A stretch of DNA of 64,000 nt from Lucinisca nassula (taxonomy: Eukaryota > Mollusca > Bivalvia > Lucinida > Lucinidae). The notes under the pieces were generated by a model. That model was not told the origin of the DNA. It ran no database searches and saw only the letters and a program-made list of their open reading frames with translations. Shown in pieces: positions 21,781 to 33,369 of the stretch. Made by a program: the position numbers and the translations under genes. The DNA is taken from the NCBI GenBank assembly GCA_963580285.1, contig OY757014.1, positions 17,338,088 to 17,402,087 on the forward strand, read 5' to 3'. Numbering within the stretch: position 1 is the first letter of the stretch; each line of letters opens with the position of its first letter.

Positions 21781-22391
21781 ACCCCCAGGTTGGTGTCACT
21801 TAATGCTTCTTATCATAAGGAACAAGAATATATATGGTTTAGGGGTGGGGATCTGTAAGGTTTTGGAATATTTGGCCTTTTATGAAGTTTTGTTTGTTTG
21901 TTTGATTTGAGGTTTAACGTCCCCATCAATCCTGTAAAGGTCATTTCGGGGATGTTGCTTCCAATTTTGTGGGACTTTTACCCGACATTGAGATGAAATG
22001 ATATCTCAAGCCCTGCCGCCCAATGAAACCAATAGGGTTTATTAGCATGGACAGTCCGCCTCGCACCCCGGTTCCTGGACAGGCTTGGGGGACCCCCAGG
22101 TTGGTGTCACTTAATGCTTCTTATCATAAGGAACAAGAATATATATGGTTTAGGGGTGGGGATCTGTAAGGTTTTGGAATATTTGGCCTTTTATGAAGTT
22201 TTGTTTGTTTGTTTGATTTGAGGTTTAACGTCCCCATCAATCCTGTAAAGGTCATTTCGGGGATGTTGCTTCCAATTTTGTGGGACTTTTACCCGACATT
22301 GAGATGAAATGATATCTCAAGCCCTGCCGCCCAATGAAACAAATAGGGTTTATTAGCATGGACAGTCCGCCTCGCACCCCGGTTCCTGGAC
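21781..22391 (+). repeat. 311-bp tandem duplication including part of a SINE
   Basis: Positions 21781 to about 22086 and 22092 to about 22397 are nearly identical at an offset of 311 bp, from acccccaggttggtgtcac to gttcctggacaggctt. The only difference I noticed is gaaaccaatag versus gaaacaaatag. The first SINE copy is cut at the junction and the second is full length. Confidence 0.88.
21889..22086 (-). mobile_element. SINE family C, copy truncated by the 311-bp duplication
   Basis: Same sequence and orientation as the copy at 22200-22505, but its 5' third is missing. It stops at ggacaggctt where the duplicated array resumes. It is a by-product of the duplication, not an independent insertion. 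Confidence 0.85.
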
Positions 22392-22505
22392 AGGCTTAGA
22401 TCCTCTAAGCGGTTTAACAGTACTAGTGTGCGGGCCGGATTCAGCTCTGCGTGGAAGCATCATGCAGCCCATATATTTCTTCAAGCCCCTATGGGCGGGG
22501 GCCAA
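22200..22505 (-). mobile_element. Full-length SINE-like element (family C)
   Basis: A minus-strand copy of about 300 bp. It carries gtttgatttgaggtttaacg at its 3' end and gcccctatgggcgggggcc at its 5' end. It is flanked by 13-bp target-site duplications CCTTTTATGAAGT at 22187-22199 and 22506-22518. The duplications imply LINE-type retrotransposition. No obvious tRNA head. Confidence 0.85.
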
Positions 22506-24597
22506 CCTTTTATGAAGTGGAGGGGGTTGGGAATCCCTGGCACATCCCGGGTGTCCCCCAGGTTGGTGTCACTGAATGCAACTTATCATAAGGAACAAAA
22601 ATATATTTCATTTAGGGGTTTGGATCTGTTAGGTTTCTGGAATATTGGGCCTGTTGTGAAATGGAGAGGTGGGGCATGGCCCAGGCACATCCTTGGGGAC
22701 CCCGAGGTTGGTGTCACTGAGTGCATCTTATCATAAGAGACAAGAATATATACGCTTTACGGGTGGGGATCTGAATGGTTTCTGAGATAAATGGCATTTT
22801 ATGAAGTGGAGGGGGTGGGGCATGTCCCCGGCACATCCGGGGGGATCCCCAGGTTGGTGTCACTTAATGCATCTTATCATAAGGAACAAGAATATATTAT
22901 ATGGTTTAGGGGTGGGGATCTGTAAGGTTTCTGAGATATAAGGAATTTTATAAAGAACTGGGGCGGGGAATGGCCCCGGCACAACCTACAGGACCCCCAG
23001 GTTGACATAAAAGCATATTGCTGTGAGAAGTTAACTAAAAGAACATTTCTATGAAAGTTTTGTCAAAATATCTGCAAAGGCTTTGTAGTTAATGCCATTT
23101 TTCAATTTTACCCATTATAAGTCTATGGAAAATCTAAGTTGCCATAGCAACCAAACTAAACAGCCGAATTTCATAAAAAATACAAAACCTGTAAAGGCAA
23201 ATATGGTGAATATTTTCATAAACTCTCAGCCTCATAGAGCATACGGTTTCTGAGGAGATGATTTTTTAAGTATTTTTTTTTCTATTTTTTTCAATTTGGT
23301 TTCCATGGCAACCAATACAAATGAGCAGTAGGCCTAAAATCATATGGCAGATAGTAGATTGCCTAAGGAATATTTCTATGAAAGTTTTGTCAAAATATAT
23401 GCAGCGGCTTGGCAGCAAATGCCGTTTTTCAATTTTCCCCATTATAAGTCTATGGAAAATCTAAGTTGCCATAGCAACCAAACTAAAGAGCCGAATTTCA
23501 TAAACAAGAGGCCCAATGGCCCTATATCGCTCACCTGTGTACCAGAAAATCATAAGTGTAGGAGACCACTTGACATTGCTACATACTAAATATCTGAGCT
23601 CTGGGCCTTATGGCTTTGGAGAAGAAGATTTTTGATTTTTTTTTTCCAGTATAATTCCATAGGTCACCATTTTATGTTGCTATATACTAAATATCTAAGG
23701 TCCGTACTTAATGGTTTCAGAGAAGATTTTTAAAGGTTTTTTTTTTCCATTATAAGTTTATTATTTGGAGTTAACAAGCCGCAGGATTTGGCCAATTTGA
23801 ACCCCAGGGGCAAGACACAGGCAGGATTCATGTAGGCAAAAACTCCATGTTGCTACATGCTAAATACCCAAGCTCTAGGCCTAATGGTTTCACAGAAGAA
23901 TATTTTTGAAGTTTTTTTTTTCCATTTTAAGTTTTTTTTCCATTTTAAGTCCATACATGGTAGCTAATGTGCCATGGGTGTGGCCAATTCTGGTCCAAGG
24001 GGCATGTCTGGCAGGATTCATGTAGGTAACCTGGGCCCTGTGGTTTCAGAGAAGAAGATTTTTGAAGCTTTTTTCCATTAGGAGTCTATGGGAGCTAAGG
24101 GGCCCCGGGGCGTGGCCCATTTGGACCCCAGGGGCATGATTGGCAGGATTTATGTAGGTGACCACTTGCCGTTGCTACCTGCTTAATATCTAAGCTCTGG
24201 GCCCTGTGGTTTCAGAGCAGAAAAGTTTTTGAAGCTTTTTTCCATTATGAATCTATGGGAGCGAAGGGCCCCCGGGGCGTGGTCCGTTTGGACCCCAGGG
24301 GCATGATAGGCAGGAATTATGTAGGTGACCACTTGCCCTTGCTACATGCTAAATATCTAAGCTCTGGGCCCTGTGAACTCAGAGAAGAAGATTTTTGAAG
24401 CTTTTTCCATAATGAGTCAATGGGAGCGAAGGGGCCCTGGGGCGTGGCCCATTTTGAACCAAGGGGCATAATTGGCAGGAATTATGTAGTTGACACTTGC
24501 CCTTGCTACATGCTAAATATCTAAGCTCTGGGCCCTGTGGTTTCAGAGAAGAAGACTGTTGAAGCTTTTTTCCATTATGAGTCTATGGGAGCGAAGG

Positions 24598-24621
24598 CCC
24601 CCCCCCCCCCCCCCCCCCCCC
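24598..24621 (+). repeat. Poly-C run of 24 bases
   Basis: An uninterrupted C homopolymer replaces the usual ggggccccgg of the 166-bp unit. Confidence 0.9.
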
Positions 24622-26537
24622 GAGGCATGGCCCATTTGGAACCCAGGGGCATGATTGGCAGGAATTATGTAGTTGACCACATGCCCTTGCTACATGCTAA
24701 ATATCTAAGCTCTGGGCCCTGTGGTTTCAGAGAAGAAGATTTTTTAACCTTTTTTTTCCATTATTAGTATACAGGAGCTAAGGGGCCCTGGGGTGTGGCC
24801 AATTTGGACTCCAGGGGCATGATTGGCAGACATTATGAAGGTGACCACTTGCCATAGCTACATGATAAATATCTAAGCTCTGGGCCTAGTGGTTTCAGAG
24901 AAGAAGATTTTTGAAGCTTTTTTCCATTATGAGTCTATGGGAGCGAAGGGGCCCCGGGGCTTGGCCAATTTGGAACCCAGGGGCATGATTGGCAGGAATT
25001 ATGTAGGTGACCACTTGCCTTTGCTACATGTGAAATATCTAAGCTCTGGGCCCTGTGGTTTCAGAGAAGAAGATTTTTGAAGCTTTTTTCCATTATGAGT
25101 CTATAGGAGCTAAGGGGCCCCGTTGCGTGGTCCCTTTGGACCCCAGGGGCATGATTGGCAGGAATTATGTAGGTGACCACTTGGGAAAGAAAGCGGCCCC
25201 GGGGCATGGTCCATTTTGAACCCAGGGGCATGATTGGCAGGAATTATGTAGATGACCACTTGCCATTGCTACATGCTAAATATCTAAGCTCAGGGCCCTG
25301 TGGTTTCAGAGAAGTAAATTTTTGAAGCTTTTCTTCCATTATGAGTCTATGGGAGCTAAGGGGCCCCAGGGCGTGGTCTGTTTGGACCCCAGGGGCATGA
25401 TAGGCAGGAATTATGTAGGTGACCACTTGCCCTTGCTACATGCTAAATATCTAAGCTCTGGGCCCTGTGGTTTCAGAGAAGAAGATTTTTGAAGCTTTTT
25501 TCCATTATGAGTCTATAGGAGCTAAGGGGCCCCGGGGCGTGGTCCGTTTTGACCCCAGGGGCATGATTGGCAGGAATTATGTAGGTGACGTGTTGCCGTT
25601 ACTACGTGCTAAATATATAAGCTCCGGGCTCTGTGGTTTCAGAGAAGAAGATTTTTTAAGCTTTTTTCCATTATGAGTCTATGGGAGCGAAGGAGCCCCG
25701 GTGCTTGGCCAATTTGGAACCCAGGGGCATGATTGGCAGGAATTATGTAGGTGACCACTTGCCCTTGCTACATGCTAAATATCTAAGCTCTGGGCCTTGT
25801 GGTTTTAGAGAAGAAGATTGTTGAAGCTTTTTTCCATTATGTGTCTATATGAGCTAAGGGGCCCCGGGGCGTAGTCCGTTTGGACCTCAGGGGCATGATT
25901 GGCAGGAATTATGTAGGTGACCACTTGCTGTTACTAGATGCTAAACTAAATATATAAGCTCTGGGCCCTGTGGTTTCAGGGAAGAAGATTTTTGAAGCTT
26001 TTTTCCATTATGAGTCAATGGGAGCGAAGGGGTTCCGGGGCGTGGCCCATTTTGAACCCAGGCGCATGATTGGCAGGAATTATGTAGATGACCACTTGCC
26101 CTTGCTACATGCTAAATATCTAAGCTCAGGGCCCTGTGGTTTCAGAGAAGAAGATTTTTGAAGCTTTTCTTCCATTATGAGTCTATGGGAGCTAAGGGGC
26201 CCCGGCGTGTGGTCCGTTTTGACCCCAGGGGCATGATAGGCAGGAATTATGTAGGTGACCACTTGCCCTTGCTACATGCTAAATATCTAAGCTCTGGGCC
26301 CTGTGGTTTCAGAGAAGAAGACTTTTGAAGCTTTTTTCCATTATGAGTCTATAGGAGCTAAGGGGCCCCGGGGCGTGGTCCGTTTGGACCCCAGGGGCAT
26401 GATTGGCAGGAATTATGTAGATGACGTGTTGCCGTTACTATGTGCTAAATATATAAGCTCTGGGCCCTGTGGTTTTAGAGAAGAAGATTTTTTAAGCTTT
26501 TTTTCCACTATGAGTCTATGGGAGCGAAGGGGCCCGG

Positions 26538-27490
26538 GGCGTGGCCCATTTGGAACCCAGGGGCATGATTGGCAGGAATTATGTTGTTGACCACTTGCCA
26601 TTGGTACATGCTAAATATCTAAGCTCTGGGCCCTGTGGTTTAGAGGAAGATTTTTGAAGCTTTTTTCCATTATGAGTCTATGGGAGCGAAGGGGCCCCCA
26701 AGGCGTGGCCCATTTGGAACCCAGGGGCATGATTGGCAGGAATTATGTAGTTGACCACTTGCCCTTGCTACATGCTGAATATCTAAGCTCTGGGCCCTGT
26801 GGTTTCAGAGAAGAAGATTTTTTCAAATTTTTCCCTTTATAAGTCTATGGGAGCTATATGTTGCCATGGCAACCAGAATTCCAATCTGATCAGCCCCAAA
26901 ACCTTGTGCAGCCTTTCCCCCTACCTGAAGATGCTTCACATGAAATTTGATCAAGATTGGCCATGAGGTATTAGAGATATACTTATTTGAAATTGTTTAC
27001 GGACGGACGGACGCACGGACGCGTGGCCCATTTGGAACCCAGGGGCATGATTGGCAGGAATTATGTTGTTGACCACTTGCCATTTGTACATGCTAAATAT
27101 CTAAGCTCTGGGCCCTGTGGTTTAGAGGAAGATTTTTGAAGCTTTTTTCCATTATGAGTCTATGGGAGCGAAGGGGCCCCCGAGGTGTGGCCCATTTGGA
27201 ACCCAGGGGCATGATTGGCAGGAATTATGTAGTTGACCACTTGCCCTTGCTACATGCTAAATATCTAAGCTCTGGGCCCTGTGGTTTCAGAGAAGAAGAT
27301 TTTTTCAAATTTTTCCCTTTATAAGTCTATGGGAGCTATATGTTGCCATGGCAACCAGAATTCCAATCTGATCAGCCCCAAAACCTTATGCAGCCTTTCC
27401 CCCTACCTGAAGATGCTTCACATGAAATTTGATCAAGATTGGCCATGAGGTATTAGAGATATACTTATTTGAAATTGTTTACGGACGCAC
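26538..27490 (+). repeat. ~483-bp tandem duplication of the 3' module
   Basis: The stretch from gcgtggcccatttggaaccc (26538 and again at 27021) through catggcaaccagaattcc to the acgg tract is present twice. The junction at about 27000-27022 falls inside the acggacgg microsatellite, where the tract runs straight into gcgtggcccatttgg. Confidence 0.85.
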
Positions 27491-28291
27491 GGACGCACGC
27501 ACGGACGGACAACGGACAAAAAGTGATCCCAAAAGCTCACCTCGTCACGTAGTGACAGGTGAGCTAAAAACACAAAACCTGTAAAGGCAAATATGGTGAA
27601 TATTTTCATAAACTCTCAGCCTCATAGAGCATACGGTTTCTGAGGAGATGATTTTTTAAGTATTTTTTTTTTTTCTATTTTTTTCAATTTGGTTTTCATG
27701 GCAACCAATACAAATGAGCAGTAGGCCTAAAATCATTTGGCAGATAGTAGATTGCCTAAGGAATATTTCTATGAAAGTTTTGTCAAAATATCTGCAGCGG
27801 CTAGGCAGTAAATGCCATTTTTCAATTTTCCCCATTATAAGTCTATGGAAACTCTAAGTTGCCATAGCAACCAAACTAATGAGCCGAATTTCATAAAAAA
27901 CAAAAACTTTCAATCCCCCAACCCAAGGATGCTACAGATGAAATTTGGGCCCAATCGGCCTAGCGGCTTCAGAGGAGATGTCGTTCAAAAGTGTTGACGT
28001 CACCAGACGCAGACCACGCAGACGCAGACGACGGACAACTGCCTATCCTATAAGCTCCCCCGGAGCCTTCGGCTCTGGTGAGCTAAAAAAAAACACTTGG
28101 AAAATGTTGTCTGCTAGGGTGATTAGTACTTAAAGTTCATAATAATTTACTAAACCCCTGGAAGAGTCCACGTCATAAACTCAGGGGTGAAAGGGTCAAG
28201 TGGAGTAAATCGAATGTGACAGATCTTATCTTTTCAATTCAGATGAAATCAATCTGCAGAAAAATGCAATTATTGGGACACGTTTTTATCC

Positions 28292-28528
28292 CTTAAGACA
28301 CCGAGAAAAACTACATATGAAAATGTCGTCTGCTTATGTTGTCTGCTGATTTTTTTTGCAAATTTTTAAAAATATTTTTGCATACATGCAAACAGTGTGG
28401 GCCCAGATCAGACTGCTCCTTAGGAGCAGTCTGATCTGGGCCCACACTGTTTGCAAAAAATTACTTTTAACGTACTCGGCAGACGACAAAGCAGATGACA
28501 ATAGTCGTGATTGGCATTTTATGGGTTA
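28292..28528 (+). mobile_element. Hairpin MITE family E
   Basis: Starts cttaagacaccgagaaaaac. Core gcccagatcagactgctcct / taggagcagtctgatctggg between gcaaacagtgt and cacactgtttgc. Ends attggcattttatgggtta. Confidence 0.85.
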
Positions 28529-28833
28529 ATACTACTTTCTATACACCAGTGGGTTGAAAACCTCGGACTGACTAATCACTTGTGATCCCCAAATAATTAT
28601 AAATGGCCTGCATCAAGTTAGCATACATTTTCAATTGGCCAAAGTTCATCGATCATCACCAAACATAGCTGATGAGCTAATGTTCCTCATAAAGCCTTTT
28701 TGACAATTTTAACTTTTTTTCTTTTTTCTGCAAGTAGCAAGTAGATAGCAAAAGGCATTTACATGGCAGCCAGTAGAGTCCTCCCTCTCATTGATTAATC
28801 ATTCAAGTGCTAAGTATATTTAAAATATATTAC

Positions 28834-28985
28834 AAGCTATGGTGAAGTGATTACGTTACTCGCCTCATAAACCTGGGGTTGTGGGTTCGATTCAGGGCTT
28901 CTCCAGACTATCCGCTGAGTCCTTAAACCCAAGTCACATCTGTATGATCTGAGTTGCTAGTGGGACATAAAACACACACACACAT
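28834..28985 (+). mobile_element. tRNA-derived SINE (family T), diverged
   Basis: Contains gtgattacgttactcgcctc, gggttcgattcagggcttct and ttgctagtgggacataaaac, ending in an (ac)n tail. Boundaries are approximate. Confidence 0.75.
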
Positions 28986-29305
28986 TTAGAATATGTTATT
29001 TTAGAAGTACTTTTTCATCATTATTTTTAGCAAAATAAGGCTTGACATATCATGTGAATTGTCAGATGATTTACATGGAATGTCAAATCATATTTTTGCT
29101 AAAAATAATGAAAAAAGAAATACCGTAGAGCCATCTGCCTTTGTCTGCTTTCAAATGTACTTTCATTACAGCTGTACTGGTTCATTGTCTTACAGACATG
29201 CTGGAAATGTTCGAGGCACAAAACTAAGTTGCAACTTTTTGCTACCAATTGTTTGATCAGGCAGCAAACTGAATTTTCAGGTAGTAAATTTGCTTCTTGC
29301 CACTA

Positions 29306-29534
29306 TTAACCCATTTTGTACCGATAACCCCAAAACGGTACCCTGGCAAACAGTAAAGGCCTAGCTCAGACGCCGCAGAATGCGATGTCTGATCAGGGGC
29401 TACACTGTTTGCAAAATTGTTAAGCCATTTTCCAAACGAATTTTGAAGAAACCACAACCTGACACCCCTGAATTTTGAAATGGACTCCTGCCATATACAA
29501 GGAGGAAGATTCCATTTAGTTCAAAAAGGGTTAA
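29306..29534 (-). mobile_element. Hairpin MITE family B
   Basis: Ends ttaacccattttgtaccg and agttcaaaaagggttaa. Core cagacgccgcagaatgcgat / gtctgatcagggg. Confidence 0.84.
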
Positions 29535-29712
29535 TTTTGAACCATGCACTAACAGTCTTTTTTTCGCATAGATCTCGAAACCATCATCTTGTCCACAAAA
29601 AAAACTCAAAAAGAATCAGTGTATATCTTGGGGTTCATATGATATTTCAGTAGACCAAACACAGCCTTTTTCATTGCTCAAGACAGAGGAGTACTAATGA
29701 TAACTTCTGGAA

Positions 29713-29825
29713 TATTTTTTCTTATTTAGTCATAAAAATGTATGTTGTGGATACTTGTTAGAATTGCCTTATCAAGGCGATCTAACAAGCACCCACAACG
29801 TACATCTCAAACAGGAAATAAGGAA
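29713..29825. mobile_element. Fold-back MITE family F
   Basis: Arms atgtatgttgtggatacttg / ttagaattgcc and ggcgatctaacaagcaccca / caacgtacat. Confidence 0.75.
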
Positions 29826-29920
29826 AATTATCCCGCAATTATCGTCGAAAATCCACCTTATCTGGAGCTATGCTTTTCAATCAGCTATTATAAAATCTCT
29901 AATAAACATTCAACACCATT

Positions 29921-30167
29921 TTACCCATAAAATGCCAATCACAACGATTGTCGTCTGCCTTGACATCTGCCGGTTACCTTAAAAGTAATTTTTTGTAAAC
30001 AGCATGGACCCAGATCAGACTGCTCCTGTAGGAGCAGTCTGATCTAAGTCCACACTGTTTGCCTGTATGAAAAAAAAATATTTCTAGAAAGTTTACAAGA
30101 AGATTCAGCAGACGACATAAGCAGACAACATTTTCAGATGACGTTTTTCTTGGCATCTTAAGAGTTA
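29921..30167 (-). mobile_element. Hairpin MITE family E
   Basis: Starts ttacccataaaatgccaatc. Core cagatcagactgctcctgta / ggagcagtctgatctaag. Ends ttggcatcttaagagttaa. Confidence 0.83.
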
Positions 30168-30446
30168 AAATGTTTAATAGAAAGATTTGAAACCTACAAA
30201 ATGGCTTGAAAAAAAGAATGAGATTACTTGAATAACAAATTTGAAACTTTTCATTTAAAATTAAACAAGAAACATACTTTGTTAGAAATCTTGATATCGG
30301 TTAGATAAGAGGTTACAACCTAAAATACCAAGTATGGTACAAAACCCTGTTTTCTTTTTTTTGTTTACTTGCGACATTGCCTGTGAAAGCGACATAAAAA
30401 TGTACCTTCGGGAGAAAAATACACCAACAAAAAGCACCCACAGTGC

Positions 30447-30659
30447 TTAACTCTTGTCCTGCTGAGCCCGGATATGTCTTATCTTTCAAACAATGTAGAT
30501 CCAGATCAGATGGCTTCTGAAGAAGCCATCTGATCATGATCTACATTGTTTGTCATTCAGATTGTGGATTTGTTGCAATAGTTTGCATCAAGTAGTCTGA
30601 TTGGCTATTAATCGGTAGTGGGAGTGGCAGATTAAAATATTCAGCAGGACAAGGGTTAA
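30447..30659 (-). mobile_element. Hairpin MITE family A
   Basis: Ends ttaactcttgtcctgctgag and attcagcaggacaagggtta. Core gatcagatggcttctga / agaagccatctgatc. Confidence 0.86.
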
Positions 30660-31042
30660 ACTAGCCAAGGGTCAGACAAGACAGGGATCCGCTCGTCTTA
30701 CGAGTGCCAAAGGCTGCAGGGCAAGTGAAAATTTGCACATTTACAATTTTAGCATGTCTGCATATCACCATATTTGCTGTATGTATTCCGACAAACAGTG
30801 GAGATCAAGATGAGATGCCGCAGAATGCAGCGTCTCATCAGGGTCTAAACTGGTTGTCACTTATCCCACTATTTAAGCTTAGACTCAGCTTCGGGTTGTA
30901 AATTGTACTTGTTCAAATTTTAGAGAGTCAAGGTGTCTGAATATTTAGAGTAAATGCGGTATAAATTTTGCAATGCAGGGCAAGTGGAAGTTTAAAAGAT
31001 TTTGAGACTTTGCAAGACTGGGCAAGGATAATAAAGAGATAT
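30660..31042. other. Non-coding DNA around an isolated hairpin core
   Basis: Apart from the core at 30785-30860 nothing is recognised. Short ORFs cross the repeat. Confidence 0.45.
30785..30860. repeat. Isolated hairpin core without recognised MITE ends
   Basis: acaaacagtggagatcaaga, tgagatgccgcagaatgcag, cgtctcatcagggtctaaac. A core of mixed A/B character with no matching terminal sequence seen. Confidence 0.6.
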
Positions 31043-31153
31043 TTTTCTCCTTATTTCTTGGTTAAAATATGTTGTGGGTACCTGTTCGAATCGCCTTGAC
31101 AAGGCAATTCCAACAAGTACCCACAACATATATTTTAAACTGAGAAATAAGCT
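31043..31153. mobile_element. Fold-back MITE family F
   Basis: Arms atatgttgtgggtacctgtt / cgaatcgcctt and aaggcaattccaacaagtac / ccacaacatat. Outer ctccttatttcttgg pairs loosely with gagaaataagctg. Confidence 0.78.
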
Positions 31154-31338
31154 GAATTATCCCTCAGTCATCCTCATTATGGCTGTGGGTACTTGTTGGA
31201 ATTGCTCAAATTAGTAGAAAATGGTATTTGCCCTGTCAGCAACTATTAATATTAATTTGTCGTAAATTGCTGACATTTATAGTATCTAGGAGCAGGACAA
31301 ATTGCATGCCCAGTTGATTTGAGGAGAAGGAAAAATGC

Positions 31339-31557
31339 TTTAACCCTTAAGACACCCAGAAAAACTACATCTGAAAATGTTGTCCGCTTATGTTGTCTGC
31401 TGAATTTTTTTGCAAACTTTCAAAAATATTTTTCCATGCAGACAAACAGTGTGGACCCAGATAAGACCCCAGACTGATCTGGGTTGACACTGTTTGCAAA
31501 AATGCCTTTTAAAGTAACCAGCAGACAACAAAACATGATTGGCATCTTATGGGTTAA
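31339..31557 (+). mobile_element. Hairpin MITE family E
   Basis: Starts ttaacccttaagacacccag. The core is shortened (gtggacccagataagacccc / agactgatctgggttgac). Ends tggcatcttatgggttaa. Confidence 0.82.
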
Positions 31558-31561
31558 TATA

Positions 31562-31774
31562 TTAACCCTTATCTTGCTGAATATTCATTTAAGCCACACC
31601 CATTTCTGTCTATCAACCAATCAAATTACTTGATATAATTTATTGCTACAAATTCATAAATTGAATGCCAAACAGTGTTGATCCTGATCAGATGGCTTCT
31701 GAAGAAGCCATCTGATCTGGATCTTCACTGTTTCCAAAGATAGGGGTTGTCTTGAACAGCATGATAAGAGTTAA
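31562..31774 (+). mobile_element. Hairpin MITE family A
   Basis: Ends ttaacccttatcttgctgaa and gaacagcatgataagagtta. Core gatcagatggcttctgaa / gaagccatctgatctgg. Lies 4 bases from the preceding family E copy. Confidence 0.87.
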
Positions 31775-32149
31775 CCCTCAAGGCCAGCCTGCTGATCAAT
31801 TAGCAGGCACATTCCTATAACTACCCATGTTCAAATCAGTGGTTCGGCCTAGAGGATTTCCGAAGATAGGCCATATCAGTTTCTCCTAGCCTGTATGTTT
31901 CTCCCAGCCTGTCTAACTAAGGGACTGGCTTTATGATGATACCATTATCTTCATGCTAAACCAACCTCATCATGAAAAGCACCCTATTTTTAAAAATTAA
32001 AATGCAAACACTTCTTGGCATTTAATATTTATGAGCAGGACAGTCTATTTGTTGAGGTGAGCAGGAAGAAAGCTTTAATTTAGGTATTTAAATATTCATG
32101 AGCTTATAATATTTACAGACTTCATGCTCATTTGAGCTTGTGTATTAAG

Positions 32150-32426
32150 ATTTTATATCCCCGTCAACACTATTTAGGTTATTTTGGAGATGTTGCTTCC
32201 AACTTAGTGGGACTTTTACTTGACACTGAGATAAAATGACACCTCAAGTCCTACCACCCAAACAAACTGCAAGGGGTTTATATATGCAGGACGAACTGAC
32301 TCGCACCACTCTGCCTGGTCAAGCTCAAGACCTAAGTGGTTTACCAGTACTCATATTTTGGTCAGTTTCAGCTCTGCACAGAAGCATCATGCAGCCAAAT
32401 CTTCTTCTTCAAGCCCTGACTGGCTT
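32150..32426 (-). mobile_element. SINE family C, diverged copy
   Basis: Recognisable by ggagatgttgcttccaactt, gggacttttacttgacactg and gaagcatcatgcagcc. Many substitutions suggest an older insertion. Confidence 0.75.
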
Positions 32427-33369
32427 GAGTAAATTAGTTATCACAGGTGTCATGTATGTATGTTCACTTTTCCTGTGACATTCCAAATCAAAATATCATC
32501 TTTTATAACTATACCTCATTTTTAACGTTTTCCCATAACTGAACGCAGAAACCTTTTCTCTTGTCAAATTGTATTAAAAGATTACTCAGGCAAAGCTTAA
32601 TTTTCTGCTCTTTTCATACCCTACCTACTAAATTATAAAACTGATTCAATCAAATAATGATTAAAATTCCTTAAAATTGTATTTTAGGCCAATTTTATAT
32701 AAATTTATTTGGTGATAAATTTTTAAAACCATGTACACTTGTGGTCTAAAACCCGCTAAAATTCACACTTTCTAAGTTGTAAATACAGGAAAATTCCTAC
32801 ATCTAGAAGTGGGGTGGTCTAAGACTTACTTAGGACCAGTTGGTAGATGGGGTAATAGTGGAGTGGTCTTGATATCAGGTTGTCTCAAAAAAGGCTGGCA
32901 CCATTAAGCAGATTATCATTTAATCAATCAATGAATTCCACAAAAATGATTATTGTTACTGATTTTCTTGTATAAGTACAATTATATGCATGAGTACAAA
33001 ATTTGATGAGTACAATTATATGCATAAGTACAAAATTAAGAAATTGTACTGCCACCTTTCGATAATTTTTAAGGGAGATTACTCTTGCATAAAATAGGGA
33101 GGTGCCTGTAAACTTAGATAAGGAGGGTTAGGGAGCCATTTTGTACTGAATGGAATCTTCCTCCTTATATATAGCAAAAATCAATTTCAAAATATAGTGC
33201 TGTCAGGTTGTGTTGTGAACCTTGCTTCTTGACGTTTGCATGAACATTGTTAAGAGATGTCACTTTAAAATAGTGCCTTTCCATGAGTTTGAAAATTGCC
33301 AAGCAGTCATGTTATACAGGTTTAAAAGTTTGCTCCTTTAATTGTTTTTAGCAGTGTTTATTCTATCCA
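32427..33369. other. AT-rich intron DNA, no exon accepted
   Basis: A minus-strand GTAAGT donor-like site at about 32826 was considered, but the phase does not suit the kinesin gene. No repeats were recognised except a MITE B remnant near 33150-33215 (aatggaatcttcctccttat). Confidence 0.45.

Larger units (their letters stand above)
20833..23010 (+). repeat. Tandem array, ~150 bp units (gtggtt/catcttatcataaggaacaag)
   Basis: About a dozen diverged units, each with cttatcataaggaacaagaa, tatatggtttaggggtgggg, a variant of ggtttctgagatatatggcc and gaagtggagggggtggggc. It carries a 21-G run at 21229-21249, a truncated tRNA-derived SINE at 21436-21560 and a duplicated SINE at 21889-22505. Short ORFs here are repeat-derived. 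Confidence 0.85.
23502..27569 (+). mobile_element. Terminal-hairpin element with ~166 bp array, nested in the outer element
   Basis: The 5' end is aaacaagaggcccaatggcc (palindromic), then ctatatcgctcacctg. The body is about 20 units of roughly 166 bp, with gaagcttttttccattatga, gtctatgggagcgaaggggc, gcatgattggcaggaattat and ctaaatatctaagctctggg. A 3' module starts at ccatggcaaccagaattcc and leads to an acgg/acgc tract (27480-27512). The terminal hairpin has arms agctcacctcgtcac and gtgacaggtgagct, then AAAAA. The gctcacctg near the 5' end pairs with caggtgagc at the 3' end. It interrupts the outer element within an A-rich site (ttcataaa / aaaacacaaaacc). Confidence 0.82.
16901..28091 (+). mobile_element. 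Outer terminal-hairpin array element with several nested insertions
   Basis: The 5' end is aaaacaagaggcccacgggcc (short palindrome), then ctatgctcacc. The 3' end is an acgcag/acgg tract (28004-28040) followed by a degenerate hairpin ending ggctctggtgagct and an A-run (to 28091). Its own repeat unit includes ctatgaaagttttgtcaaaa, cccattataagtctatgg and gttgccatagcaacc. It appears at 17140-17280, 23030-23190, 23340-23500 and 27570-27900. Two complete elements (17366-20832 and 23502-27569) and a different array (20833-23010) interrupt it. Confidence 0.6.

Noticed and set aside
24537..27324. Series of similar 60-90 residue ORFs (for example with FHYESMGAKG)
   Set aside because: They are the 166-bp tandem unit read in one frame, interrupted by stops each unit, with no start or splice pattern.
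32826..32880. Possible further kinesin exon on the minus strand with a perfect gtaagt donor
   Set aside because: Frame 0 contains TGA. The alternative frame would end in phase 2, which does not join the exon at 15151. The acceptor is poor and there is no similarity to KIF2A.
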